Below, piece after piece: positions 8,167 through 16,252 of a DNA stretch of 64,000 bases. The notes under the pieces were generated by a model. It saw only the letters and a program-made list of their open reading frames with translations. It ran no database searches and was not told the origin of the DNA. The stretch lies in NCBI RefSeq assembly GCF_900155565.1, contig NZ_FUHM01000002.1, forward strand, positions 496,001-560,000. Reading direction: 5' to 3'. Source of the stretch: Anaerosalibacter sp. Marseille-P3206. Lineage in GTDB: Bacteria > Bacillota > Clostridia > Tissierellales > Sporanaerobacteraceae. The position numbers and the translations under genes are program-made. The stretch's first letter is position 1. Every line of letters starts with the position of its first letter.

Positions 8167-9258
8167 ATGACATTAGAAATACCAAAGTTTACACCGCCAG
8201 ATTTTAGTCAGGAATTCTTCGTTAATGCACCTAATGCTAAATTAGTGGAAGTAGTAAAAGACGGAGTATCTCCTGCAAATTATCACGCACTTTCTGTTTT
8301 CCCAGAATACTTCAAGATTAATGGGAAATGGGTATTAGCTACTGAAAGTAGAATGGATACAGTTTGTGTAGCTATTGATGAACCAGGAAAAGAAGCTGTA
8401 GATATAGTTGAATTTAGAAATCTAAGAGTTGGTGACAAAGTAGTTGTAGGAAGAACAGAAGACGGAAGCGAAGGTATCTATATGTATACTCAAGGATTCC
8501 TAACTGAAGAAGGAAACTCTGACACTTTTGCATTCCGTAGTGGTAGATCAAGAGAAACTGCTTTCTCTATGGACTATGACCAACTTTATGACATTCTTAG
8601 ACATGAAAAAGAACATAATGGATATGTAACTTGGGTTATAGGAACAGCAATAACTCTAGATGAAGGCTCAAGAGATGCTATGGCAAGACTTGTTAGAGAA
8701 GGCTATGTTGATGCTATCATATGTGGTACATCTTTTGCTGCATTTGACTTAGAATGTGCTACATTTGGTACTACTTGGGGCCAAGAAACTTTCGAAAGAG
8801 AGTCTACTACTCTTGGAAACTACTTTGAAACTATAAACATGGTAAGAGAAGCAGGTTCCATGAAAGAATTTGTTAAATCAGGAAAACCTAAGGACGGAAT
8901 TATGAAGGCATGTGTTGAATGTGATGTACCTGTTATTATTGGTGGTACTATCAGAGATAGATTTGGTCTACCTGAAACATTTGACAATGTATATGACGCT
9001 CAAAATGCTATGCGTAAACACATTCGTAAGACTTCAACTGTAGTTATGGTATCTGCAATACTATTTACTATAGCTACTGGAAATATGACACCTTCATATA
9101 ACGAATTTGACGGAGTTATACGTCCTGTTTACATGTACACAGTAGATATCCAAGAATTTGCTGTAAATAAATTATCCGATAGAGGTACTTTAACTGCTAA
9201 ATCAGTAGTTACAAATACTCAAGACTTTATAAAGAATATCGGAAGAGCATTAGCTTAG
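8167..9258 (+). CDS. TIGR00300 / ornithine cyclodeaminase-like protein, paralogue 2 (diverged)
   Basis: This 363-residue protein starts with the same LEIPKFTPPDF signature as its upstream neighbour and aligns along its whole length. Several family motifs are altered: the GNA-MA-H segment is CGTSFAAFDLE, the GHYNH segment is GNYFETI, and the RDDGPLPE segment is RDRFGLPE. The remainder (YVDAIICG, MYTVDIQEFAVNKLSDRG, NTQDFIKN) is clear. An AGGAGGA site precedes the ATG, and a bidirectional terminator follows. The simplest reading is a heteromeric enzyme in which this subunit is specialised or non-catalytic. Separate enzymes for two amino acids are also possible. Confidence 0.75.
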   Translation: MTLEIPKFTPPDFSQEFFVNAPNAKLVEVVKDGVSPANYHALSVFPEYFKINGKWVLATESRMDTVCVAIDEPGKEAVDIVEFRNLRVGDKVVVGRTEDGSEGIYMYTQGFLTEEGNSDTFAFRSGRSRETAFSMDYDQLYDILRHEKEHNGYVTWVIGTAITLDEGSRDAMARLVREGYVDAIICGTSFAAFDLECATFGTTWGQETFERESTTLGNYFETINMVREAGSMKEFVKSGKPKDGIMKACVECDVPVIIGGTIRDRFGLPETFDNVYDAQNAMRKHIRKTSTVVMVSAILFTIATGNMTPSYNEFDGVIRPVYMYTVDIQEFAVNKLSDRGTLTAKSVVTNTQDFIKNIGRALA

Positions 9259-9271
9259 AAGCATATTTAAT

Positions 9272-9305
9272 AGAGCCATTAGAAAATTCTAATGGCTCTA
9301 TTTTT
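9272..9305. terminator. Bidirectional terminator between the TIGR00300 pair and clpB
   Basis: AGAGCCATTAGAA (9272-9284) pairs perfectly with TTCTAATGGCTCT (9287-9299) and is followed by ATTTTT. It sits between two converging genes and could serve both. Confidence 0.85.
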
Positions 9306-11883
9306 ATTCCTCTACATTGAATACCAACTCACCATCAATACTATCTATTAGAACCTTATCCTTAAAATCTATCTCATCTCGTAAAATCATTCTACCTATT
9401 TCTGTAACTATTTCTTTTTCGATAAATCTATTTATTGACCTTGCTCCATAATGAATTGAATAAGCTTTGTCTATTATATAATCAACTGCATTATCAGTTA
9501 GAGATATGGATATTCTCCTATCACTTAGGTCTTTGTTTATTTGTTCTAGACTAAGATCTATTATCTTTGCTACATCTGATTTGCTTAATGGTTTAAACAA
9601 TACAATATCATCAAGTCTATTTAAAAACTCAGGTTTGAATAGTTCTCTTACTTGTTTCATAACTGCTTTTCTAGATTCCTCACTTATTCCCTCTTCAGAA
9701 TCCATTCCATTGATTATATCTATAGAACCAATATTTGATGTCATTATGATGATGGTATTTTTAAAGTCAATGGTTCTTCCCCTATTGTCAGTAAGTCTAC
9801 CTTCGTCTAATACTTGCAATAATATATTGAATACATCTTGATTAGCTTTTTCAATTTCATCAAAAAGTACTACAGAATATGGCTGTCTCCTAACTGCTTC
9901 TGTTAGTTGCCCACCTTGATCATAGCCCACATATCCTGGAGGTGCTCCAAGTAGTCTAGATACTGAGTGTTTTTCCATGTACTCACTCATGTCTAATCTT
10001 ACAAGATTACTTTCATCATCAAACATTGTCTCTGTGAGAACTTTTGCTAGCTCAGTCTTACCAACACCTGTTGGCCCTAGGAACATAAATGAACCAACTG
10101 GTTTATCTAGCTTTATTACCCCAGATCTTGCCCTTATTATTGCATCAGTAACTGCGCTTACAGCTTCTTCTTGGCCTATTATTTTCTTATGAAGAACTTT
10201 ATCTAAGTTTAGTAACTTTTCCTTTTCAGTTTCTGTAAGTTTACTAATTGGTATACCAGTCCATTTTGATACTACCTCTGCTATCTCATCTTCAGTTACT
10301 TCTTCTTTGATGTCATAAGTATGCTTGATGTTTTTAAGTTCAAGTTCTTCACTTTCTAATTTTTGAAGTTTTATATATTTTAACTCAGATACTTTTTCAA
10401 AATCATTGTTTCTTGTTGCTTCATCTATTTGTCTTTTTACTTCATCTATTTGTTGTTTTAGTTCTTTCGTTCTATCTACTATTTTTTTGTCTTCAGTCCA
10501 TTTTTCATATTCAACTTCATAAGTTTCATTTAACTGTTTTATCTTTTGCTCTATTTCTTTGCATCTTAATTTTGAAATTTCATCATCTTCTTCTCTAATG
10601 GATACCTTTTCCATTTCTAGTTGTAGAATTTTTCTTTGCATTTCATCTAGTTCATCTGGTAAGGCATCAATACTTGTTCGTACCATTGAAGAAGCTTCAT
10701 CCATTAAGTCTATAGCCTTATCTGGCAAATATCTATCTGTAATATATCTATCTGACAATACAGCACACGCTATTACAGCATTGTCTGAAACTCTTATACC
10801 ATGATGCATTTCATATTTTGCCTTTATTCCTCTTAAGATTGAAATAGTTTCCTCAACAGTAGGTTGCGTAACTACTATCTTTTGGAATCTCCTATCCAAT
10901 GCTCCATCTTTTTCTATATATTCTCTGTATTCATCATAAGTTGTAGCACCAATTGTCAATATTTCGCCTCTAGCAAGCATTGGTTTTAACATATTAGAAG
11001 TATCTAGTCCTCCTGCTCCATTGCCTGCTCCAACAACTGTATGCAGTTCATCAATAAACATGATTATTTGACCATTTGAAGATTCTATTATTTTTAGTAC
11101 TTCTTTTAATCTCTCTTCAAATTCACCTCTAAACTTTGCTCCCGCTATTAGAGATCCCATATCTAGTGCATATATAGTCCTGTCTCTAAGGGATTCTGGA
11201 ACATCTTGTTTTACTATTCTCTGAGCTAATCCTTCTACAATTGCTGTCTTTCCAACACCAGGATCTCCTATTATTACAGGATTATTTTTAGTTCGTCTTG
11301 ATAGTATCCTTATCATCCTGTTTATTTCTTCATCTCTACCTATAACAGGGTCAAGCTCCCCTTGTCTTGCTTCATATGTAAGATCACGACCATATTTTTC
11401 TAATACTTTAGCCATTCCTTCAGGTTGATTTGCTTTAATTCCAATGGTTGATCTATATTCTATGACCTTTTCTTTGAAGTTTTCATATTCAATATTGTAT
11501 TTTTCAAAAATACTTTGACTTGTTATTTTATTCTCCTTTAAGATAGCTAGGTACATATGCTCTATGTGAATATGTGAATCATACATTTGCCTTGACAATT
11601 CTTCAGCTACAAGCAGTATTTTTTGACAAGTTCTGTTGTAGTATAACTTTGTCAAAGCGTCTTGACTCCTTAATTTACTTATGGCTTCTTCTAGATCTTT
11701 TTTATAGGCAAATAAATCTATGCCCATATCTCTTAATATGTCTACAACTATTGAGTTTTTTTGTTGTATTAGAGCCATATGAATATGTAATTCTGTTAAT
11801 TCAACATTTCCTTTTCTTATAGCTATGTTTTGGGCCTCTTGCATAACTTGTATACTCTTTTCATTAAATCTTTGTGCGTTCAA
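9304..11883 (-). CDS. clpB: ATP-dependent disaggregase ClpB
   Basis: ClpB is a hexameric AAA+ chaperone that threads aggregated proteins and works with DnaK. The N-terminal domain (about 1-145) is followed by a first AAA domain with [13 protein letters not shown], a coiled-coil middle domain (about 405-525), a second AAA domain with [12 protein letters not shown], and a D2-small domain. Total length is about 859 residues, as in the family. I choose the TTG at 11883 as start. It lies a normal distance from AAGGAGA and gives [10 protein letters not shown], matching the usual ClpB N-terminus. The GTG at 11892 would overlap the ribosome binding site. I see no CIRCE element or tandem CtsR heptad upstream. 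Confidence 0.97.
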   Translation of the reverse strand: MNAQRFNEKSIQVMQEAQNIAIRKGNVELTELHIHMALIQQKNSIVVDILRDMGIDLFAYKKDLEEAISKLRSQDALTKLYYNRTCQKILLVAEELSRQMYDSHIHIEHMYLAILKENKITSQSIFEKYNIEYENFKEKVIEYRSTIGIKANQPEGMAKVLEKYGRDLTYEARQGELDPVIGRDEEINRMIRILSRRTKNNPVIIGDPGVGKTAIVEGLAQRIVKQDVPESLRDRTIYALDMGSLIAGAKFRGEFEERLKEVLKIIESSNGQIIMFIDELHTVVGAGNGAGGLDTSNMLKPMLARGEILTIGATTYDEYREYIEKDGALDRRFQKIVVTQPTVEETISILRGIKAKYEMHHGIRVSDNAVIACAVLSDRYITDRYLPDKAIDLMDEASSMVRTSIDALPDELDEMQRKILQLEMEKVSIREEDDEISKLRCKEIEQKIKQLNETYEVEYEKWTEDKKIVDRTKELKQQIDEVKRQIDEATRNNDFEKVSELKYIKLQKLESEELELKNIKHTYDIKEEVTEDEIAEVVSKWTGIPISKLTETEKEKLLNLDKVLHKKIIGQEEAVSAVTDAIIRARSGVIKLDKPVGSFMFLGPTGVGKTELAKVLTETMFDDESNLVRLDMSEYMEKHSVSRLLGAPPGYVGYDQGGQLTEAVRRQPYSVVLFDEIEKANQDVFNILLQVLDEGRLTDNRGRTIDFKNTIIIMTSNIGSIDIINGMDSEEGISEESRKAVMKQVRELFKPEFLNRLDDIVLFKPLSKSDVAKIIDLSLEQINKDLSDRRISISLTDNAVDYIIDKAYSIHYGARSINRFIEKEIVTEIGRMILRDEIDFKDKVLIDSIDGELVFNVEE

Positions 11884-11892
11884 AAGAATCAC

Positions 11893-12026
11893 TCTCCTTG
11901 TCTTTTAGTTTGTTAATTGATTGACCCTTAATTTTAAACAAAAACTCAGAAAACCTCCCATTATAATTGTACATTAAGTGTCTGAATTCATCAAGGGTAA
12001 AGACTAAAGGTATTCATATGACTCTT
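11893..12026. other. clpB upstream region
   Basis: This is an AT-rich region between clpB and the larC terminator. On the minus strand TATAATGGG near 11960 is a plausible -10, but the matching -35 is unclear. A single GGTCAAT half-motif is present without the tandem partner expected for a CtsR site. Confidence 0.35.
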
Positions 12027-12068
12027 AAAAAAAGGCTTCAATATAAAAATTATTAAGAAGCCTTTTTT
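12027..12068. terminator. Terminator after larC
   Basis: AAAAAAAGGCTTC (12027-12039) pairs with GAAGCCTTTTTT (12057-12068) across an AT-rich loop. A/T runs on both sides allow termination in either direction. It closes the lar operon on the minus strand. Confidence 0.85.
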
Positions 12069-12087
12069 AATCCTATTTTAGAAAGCA

Positions 12088-13374
12088 TTATTTTAAGCTT
12101 ATCTTTATTTCATCATAAACAATCTTAAAACTTAAACCTAATTTATCACATATATTTTTTACATCTTCGTATTCTGGATAATAGTATTTATCATTTTCAA
12201 AGTAGCAAACTTTAACATTAACTTCACCATACTTTGTATTAGCATTGATTGTTTCTCGTTTTAATATTGTACGATTAGTTCTGTATTTTCTTATTCCTAT
12301 GGAAGTAGTGTTTTTAAATATTATGGATTCCATGGATTTAATCTTATCTTCTTCACACAGTATGCTTAATTTGTAAGCGGGTCTGTTTTTTTTCATGAAA
12401 ATAGGTGTATAAAAAACATCCCTTGCTCCACCTTCTATAAGCTTTTCCATTGTAAATCCAAGATTTTCTCCTGTACAATCATCTAAGTTGGTCTCTAATA
12501 CCCAAATCTCATCATTATCAGCATTTGGATGTACTTCTTCTATGATAAATGCTCTTAGTATATTTGCTCTTTCAAAATCTTTTTTACCTGCTCCTATTCC
12601 TACTTTTCTGATTTTATAGTTTTCTGGCAAACTATCTCTTGTCTTAAGTGCTGCTGCTATAGCTGCGCCTGTAGGTGTTATCATTTCTCCTTTTGCATCT
12701 GTAATTTTAATTGGTAGTGAATTGTCAATAACTATATTTGTAACAGCTGGTACTGGAACTGGAATTATTCCATGTTGACATCTTACATGGCCACTTCCTT
12801 CATATAGTTTAGAAACAACAACTTCATCAATATTTAAATTGTCAATACATACTGCTGTTGCTACAATGTCAACAATAGAGTCAACTGCTCCTACTTCATG
12901 AAAATGAACCTTTTCGATATCTATTCCATGAGCTTTAGACTCAGCTTTTGCTACAATATCAAATATATTTTTTGAAATTTCTTTTGCTCTATGGGAAATT
13001 TCTGATTCCTCGATAATTTTATATATGTCATAAACATTTCTATGAACATGGTCATGATGATGCTCGTGATCATGTTCGTGACTATGATGTTCATGAGAAT
13101 GGTGATGGTGGTGGTCATGATCATGTTCATGATCATGAGAGTGATCGTGGTGATGGTGATGATGTTCATCTTGGTGTAATATAACATCAAAGTCACAGGC
13201 ATCTATACCACATTTTTGAGTTCTTCCTATTTTAATATCATATTCATCAACTTTTAAACTATCTAATGCTTGTCTTAATATTTTTTCATCTGCACCTAAG
13301 TCAAGTAATGACGCCACTGTCATATCTCCGCTTATGCCTGAGAAACATTCTAAATATAGTGTTTTTTTATACAT
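12088..13374 (-). CDS. larC: Nickel-pincer cofactor biosynthesis protein LarC
   Basis: LarC inserts nickel into the pyridinium-dithiocarboxylate mononucleotide to make the nickel-pincer nucleotide cofactor of LarA-type racemases and epimerases. The N-terminal YLECFSGISGDM motif (about 7-18) and the DUF111 core (KVHFHEVGAVDSIVDI, about 160-175; MITPTGAA, about 234-241) are clear. Residues about 71-111 form a His/Asp/Glu tract with roughly 27 histidines, a likely nickel store. The gene is one uninterrupted frame of 428 residues, unlike the frameshift-dependent larC1/larC2 of Lactobacillus plantarum. It overlaps larB by 8 bases, which indicates translational coupling. Confidence 0.95.
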   Translation of the reverse strand: MYKKTLYLECFSGISGDMTVASLLDLGADEKILRQALDSLKVDEYDIKIGRTQKCGIDACDFDVILHQDEHHHHHHDHSHDHEHDHDHHHHHSHEHHSHEHDHEHHHDHVHRNVYDIYKIIEESEISHRAKEISKNIFDIVAKAESKAHGIDIEKVHFHEVGAVDSIVDIVATAVCIDNLNIDEVVVSKLYEGSGHVRCQHGIIPVPVPAVTNIVIDNSLPIKITDAKGEMITPTGAAIAAALKTRDSLPENYKIRKVGIGAGKKDFERANILRAFIIEEVHPNADNDEIWVLETNLDDCTGENLGFTMEKLIEGGARDVFYTPIFMKKNRPAYKLSILCEEDKIKSMESIIFKNTTSIGIRKYRTNRTILKRETINANTKYGEVNVKVCYFENDKYYYPEYEDVKNICDKLGLSFKIVYDEIKISLK

Positions 13375-14119
13375 TTCCTTTCACCGCCAGTCTATTTATT
13401 TGAGTACTTATATAACCAGCACCAAATCCATTGTCAATGTTTACCACTGAAATTCCTTCTGCACATGAATTAAGCATCGTTAATAATGATGATAATCCTT
13501 GGAAGTTAGCACCATATCCAATAGAAGTTGGCACAGCAATCACTGGTTTATCAATCATTCCCGCAATAACCCCTGGTAATGCCCCTTCCATTCCTGCCAC
13601 TGCTACAACACAGTTAGCTTTTCTAACTTCATCCATTTTAGACAATAATCTATGTATTCCAGCTACACCAACGTCATATATTCTAATAACATTGCTACCG
13701 AAGAATTCAGCTGTTTGGGCTGCCTCTTCAGCTATTGGTATATCTGATGTTCCTCCTGTACATATAGCAATACATCCAATTTTTTCTGTATTTGATTTTA
13801 CTATTTTAATAATACGAGATAATTCATCATATTCCGCTTCTGGAATCGCTTTTTGTACTTTTAAGTATTGTTCTTTGCTAGCTCTAGTGCCTAATACATC
13901 AATACCTTTTTCGTTGAAGTTTTGGAATATTTTTATTAAGTGATCATCTGATTTTCCACTACAATATATAACTTCTCCAAAACCCGAACGTAATTTTCTA
14001 TGGTGATCTAATTTTGCAAATCCTAAATCCTCATAAGGTAGCTTCTTTAATTCTTCCTTAGCATCTTCTATAGAAATTTCGTCATTTTTTACTTTAAATA
14101 ATAATTCATGAATATCCAT
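13367..14119 (-). CDS. larB: Nickel-pincer cofactor biosynthesis protein LarB
   Basis: LarB carboxylates nicotinate adenine dinucleotide and hydrolyses it to pyridinium-3,5-biscarboxylate mononucleotide, the first step of the pathway. The protein has 250 residues, the usual length. Its C-terminal half (about 120-245) is an AIR-carboxylase/PurE-like domain with ICTGGTSDIPIAEEAA, VAVAGMEGALPGVIAG and DNGFGAG. The start ATG at 14119 lies 16 bases after the DUF3842 stop with a good GAGGAG site. Its end overlaps larC. Confidence 0.95.
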   Translation of the reverse strand: MDIHELLFKVKNDEISIEDAKEELKKLPYEDLGFAKLDHHRKLRSGFGEVIYCSGKSDDHLIKIFQNFNEKGIDVLGTRASKEQYLKVQKAIPEAEYDELSRIIKIVKSNTEKIGCIAICTGGTSDIPIAEEAAQTAEFFGSNVIRIYDVGVAGIHRLLSKMDEVRKANCVVAVAGMEGALPGVIAGMIDKPVIAVPTSIGYGANFQGLSSLLTMLNSCAEGISVVNIDNGFGAGYISTQINRLAVKGNV

Positions 14120-14135
14120 TTTTATACTCCTCGCT

Positions 14136-14564
14136 TTATTCTAAATTATTTATATAGTCATTTACTAGTTCTACGCCATAATCTACACATTCTTGTAAAT
14201 TATATTCTCCAGGCAATGCAACTCTAATATTACACCTTGTGAGTGGTATTAAAATTTTCATTGCATGGCTAGAACCAATAGCCTCAGCCATTTTAGGCGA
14301 CAACTCTCCCATCATGGAATCTGGCATCAGTATTGCTACAACACCCATTATTATATCCGCATCTTTCACATTATAAACAATTGCATTTTCACCTGTTGCA
14401 GCTTCGTCAGCTCCAGCTTTTAACATATTTTTAGTAGCGCTAGAATTGGTCCCTAATGCTTGAATTTTTATATTTGGTACTTGAGATTTTAATCTTTCAA
14501 TGATTATACTGCCAATCCCGCCACCTTGGCCATCTACTACAGCTACTGTTATTGTTTTACTCAT
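14136..14564 (-). CDS. DUF3842 family protein in the lar operon
   Basis: This 142-residue protein has an N-terminal nucleotide-binding-like strand/loop, VAVVDGQGGGIGS (about 7-19), and the DUF3842 look: NSSATKNMLKAGADEAATGENAI and RCNIRVALPGEYNLQECVDYG. The function is unknown. Its position between larE and larB, with only 16 bases to larB, points to an accessory part in nickel-pincer cofactor supply or its regulation. No transmembrane segment or signal peptide is seen. Cys109, in TRCNIRV, and Cys126 are possible metal or thiol sites, which is speculation. Confidence 0.8.
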   Translation of the reverse strand: MSKTITVAVVDGQGGGIGSIIIERLKSQVPNIKIQALGTNSSATKNMLKAGADEAATGENAIVYNVKDADIIMGVVAILMPDSMMGELSPKMAEAIGSSHAMKILIPLTRCNIRVALPGEYNLQECVDYGVELVNDYINNLE

Positions 14565-14644
14565 ATTAATGCCTCCAATCTTTTAATTAATAATCCTTTA
14601 TATAATATTACAGCATTAATAGACAATAAAGCAAATGAAATATT

Positions 14645-15451
14645 CTATTTTTGGATATCCATACTTCCAGAACGAAATCCCTCCAAATCTAATGTTATAT
14701 AAATAAATCCTAAGTCTTTTAGATAATTGATAACTAAATCTTTTTTCTCTAAGAACTTTGAAAATTCTTCTTTGTTTACTTCAATCCTCACTATATCTCC
14801 ATGTACCCTAACTCTAATAACTTCAAAGCCTAATGATTTTATATATTCTTCTGCTTTTTCAATTTTTTCTAGTAATTCACTAGTTATCTTTGTATTGTAG
14901 GGTAATCTTGTAGCCAAACAGGGAGTTGATGGTCTCGTTGCTACAGAAATATTTAATTCTTTTGCCATTTCTCTAACTTCTTCTTTAGTTATACCCAATT
15001 TTGCCAATGGACTTATTACTCCAATTTCACTTAAAGCTCTAAGCCCTGGTCTATATACATTTAAATCATCTGCATTAGTACCATCAACAATATGTTTGAG
15101 ATTGTTTTTCTTTGCAAATTCTAGTAATTGTGTGAACAAATATCTCTTACATTGATAACATCTGTCAATGGGATTCATAAGAAATTCTTCATTTTCAAAT
15201 TCGTCAACTTGGATTATATTATGAATTGCTCCCATGCTCTTTGCTACTTCCTTTGAAATAGTGATATCTGATAAGGGATGTAGCTTTGTATCAAAAGTTA
15301 CTGCATATACATTTTTGTTTTGCTCTTTTGCAGCCTCACAAGCTACCTTTAATATTAAGCTACTATCTACTCCACCTGAAAAGGCAATACAAATCCCTTC
15401 TTCTACAAGTTTTGATATTTCTTTTTTTAAATTTAAATATTTGTTTTTCAT
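14645..15451 (-). CDS. larE: Pyridinium dithiocarboxylate synthase LarE, three-cysteine type
   Basis: LarE is a PP-loop ATPase that adenylates the cofactor precursor and adds sulfur. The PP-loop SGGVDSS is at about residues 25-31. Cysteines lie in DRCYQCKRY (98 and 101) and in PSTPCLATRLP (178). That triad matches the LarE subgroup that carries a [4Fe-4S] cluster and need not sacrifice its own cysteine. The single-Cys L. plantarum type has only the third. I place the start at the ATG at 15451, eight bases from AGGAAGG, rather than at a GTG three codons upstream. The gene is 68 bases downstream of fmdE in the same operon. Confidence 0.94.
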   Translation of the reverse strand: MKNKYLNLKKEISKLVEEGICIAFSGGVDSSLILKVACEAAKEQNKNVYAVTFDTKLHPLSDITISKEVAKSMGAIHNIIQVDEFENEEFLMNPIDRCYQCKRYLFTQLLEFAKKNNLKHIVDGTNADDLNVYRPGLRALSEIGVISPLAKLGITKEEVREMAKELNISVATRPSTPCLATRLPYNTKITSELLEKIEKAEEYIKSLGFEVIRVRVHGDIVRIEVNKEEFSKFLEKKDLVINYLKDLGFIYITLDLEGFRSGSMDIQK

Positions 15452-15528
15452 ATTATTCACCTTCCTAAGAACTATTATATATTATGTTCTTAAAAGAAGG
15501 TATCTATTTATTAAAGTGTTTTAAAAAA

Positions 15529-16053
15529 TTACCAACCTCTAGAGTAATCTTCAAAACAATCAAGACATACTTTTTTGCCTTCACTGATTCTAATTTTGTG
15601 TTCTGGTGCACTTTCTCCACAATTTTCGCAAACAATAGAATTAAATATCCTTGCCTTTTCTGGTAATTCGAATTTTGGTTCACTAAAATCAAAGATTTCA
15701 TCAACTGGGGCATTTAATATGTATTCCTGTCGTTCTTTACGATCCATTTCTCCTTTAAATGGCTTTACAATCATTCTGATTTTTTCACCGTTTGCACGCT
15801 TGAAGAAGCTAAAAGCCATCTTTCCTGTAGGTCTATAAATAAGATTTCCTTTCCCAAATGTACAACCTGTAATAACTTGTACTGCATCTACTCCACAAGC
15901 ATCATTTTCAGTAACACATACAATTTCTTCATCTTTAGAAAATGTGAAACCCATTTTTTCCATTGCTGCTTCACAAGCTTTATATCCTGTAGCAAGTCCT
16001 GGGCATTCATGTCCATGGAACTCTACTGATTTTTCCCATAATGTTTTATTCAT
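15529..16053 (-). CDS. FmdE family protein with C-terminal zinc ribbon
   Basis: This 174-residue protein is of the FmdE type (named after a molybdenum formylmethanofuran dehydrogenase accessory gene). The signature FHGHECPGLATGYKACE is near residues 11-27, CGVDAVQ near 53-59 and GKGNLIYR near 67-74. A CxxC pair, CENCGE, and a second, CLDCFE, form a treble-clef zinc ribbon at the end. FmdE domains bind metal, and the role is unproven. It is the first gene of the lar operon and sits right behind a structured leader, so it is probably linked to metal or cofactor sensing or trafficking. Start: the ATG at 16053 is seven bases from GGAG. Confidence 0.9.
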   Translation of the reverse strand: MNKTLWEKSVEFHGHECPGLATGYKACEAAMEKMGFTFSKDEEIVCVTENDACGVDAVQVITGCTFGKGNLIYRPTGKMAFSFFKRANGEKIRMIVKPFKGEMDRKERQEYILNAPVDEIFDFSEPKFELPEKARIFNSIVCENCGESAPEHKIRISEGKKVCLDCFEDYSRGW

Positions 16054-16071
16054 TTTCATACTCCTTTCAAT

Positions 16072-16155
16072 CAAAAAAATAACCCATGAATAGACCCGTC
16101 ATCACGGTATCCCTTCATGGGTTTCTAAAGCCTTCATGGCTTTCATTTCCGCTAT
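16072..16155 (-). promoter_or_regulatory. Structured leader with terminator upstream of fmdE-lar (candidate riboswitch or attenuator)
   Basis: On the minus strand three hairpins follow one another. AAAGCC/GGCTTT (16127-16143) has an ATGAA loop. A long stem AACCCATGAA/TTCATGGGTT (16081-16090 with 16114-16123) encloses a small CCGT-GATG-ACGG hairpin. The long stem is followed at once by ATTTTTTTG, so it works as an intrinsic terminator in front of the fmdE ribosome binding site. CCATGAAGG recurs in both arms, which could allow alternative pairing. The ligand is unknown. A molybdenum/tungsten-cofactor RNA is one thought because of FmdE, but the sequence does not convince me. Confidence 0.55.
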
Positions 16156-16205
16156 AAATATTATCATATTTCACTAGCAATGTCAAAACAAATTTCGCTA
16201 CAGAA

Positions 16206-16228
16206 GGGACGGTTCTTTTTGTCGCATC
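16206..16228 (+). repeat. Left copy of 23-bp inverted repeat flanking the ABC exporter pair
   Basis: This segment starts GGGACGGTTCTTTTTGTC. Its reverse complement recurs at 19871-19893 with one mismatch, bracketing exactly the two ABC genes. The motif resembles dispersed intergenic repeats common in Clostridia. Confidence 0.85.
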
Positions 16229-16252
16229 GCTTTTTCCAAGTTAACACACAAG

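Noticed and set aside
11884-11892. GTG start of clpB at 11892
   Set aside because: It touches the AAGGAGA site. The TTG at 11883 has proper spacing and gives the family N-terminus.
11884-12000. CIRCE or CtsR operator upstream of clpB
   Set aside because: No 9-bp CIRCE inverted repeat is present, and only a single GGTCAA half-motif occurs.
12951-13202. Second open frame in the His-rich part of larC, and apparent short tandem repeats (CAT/GAT/ATG) at 13050-13170
   Set aside because: Both come from the His/Asp/Glu codon run of LarC. The alternative frame has no ribosome binding site and the larC frame is complete.
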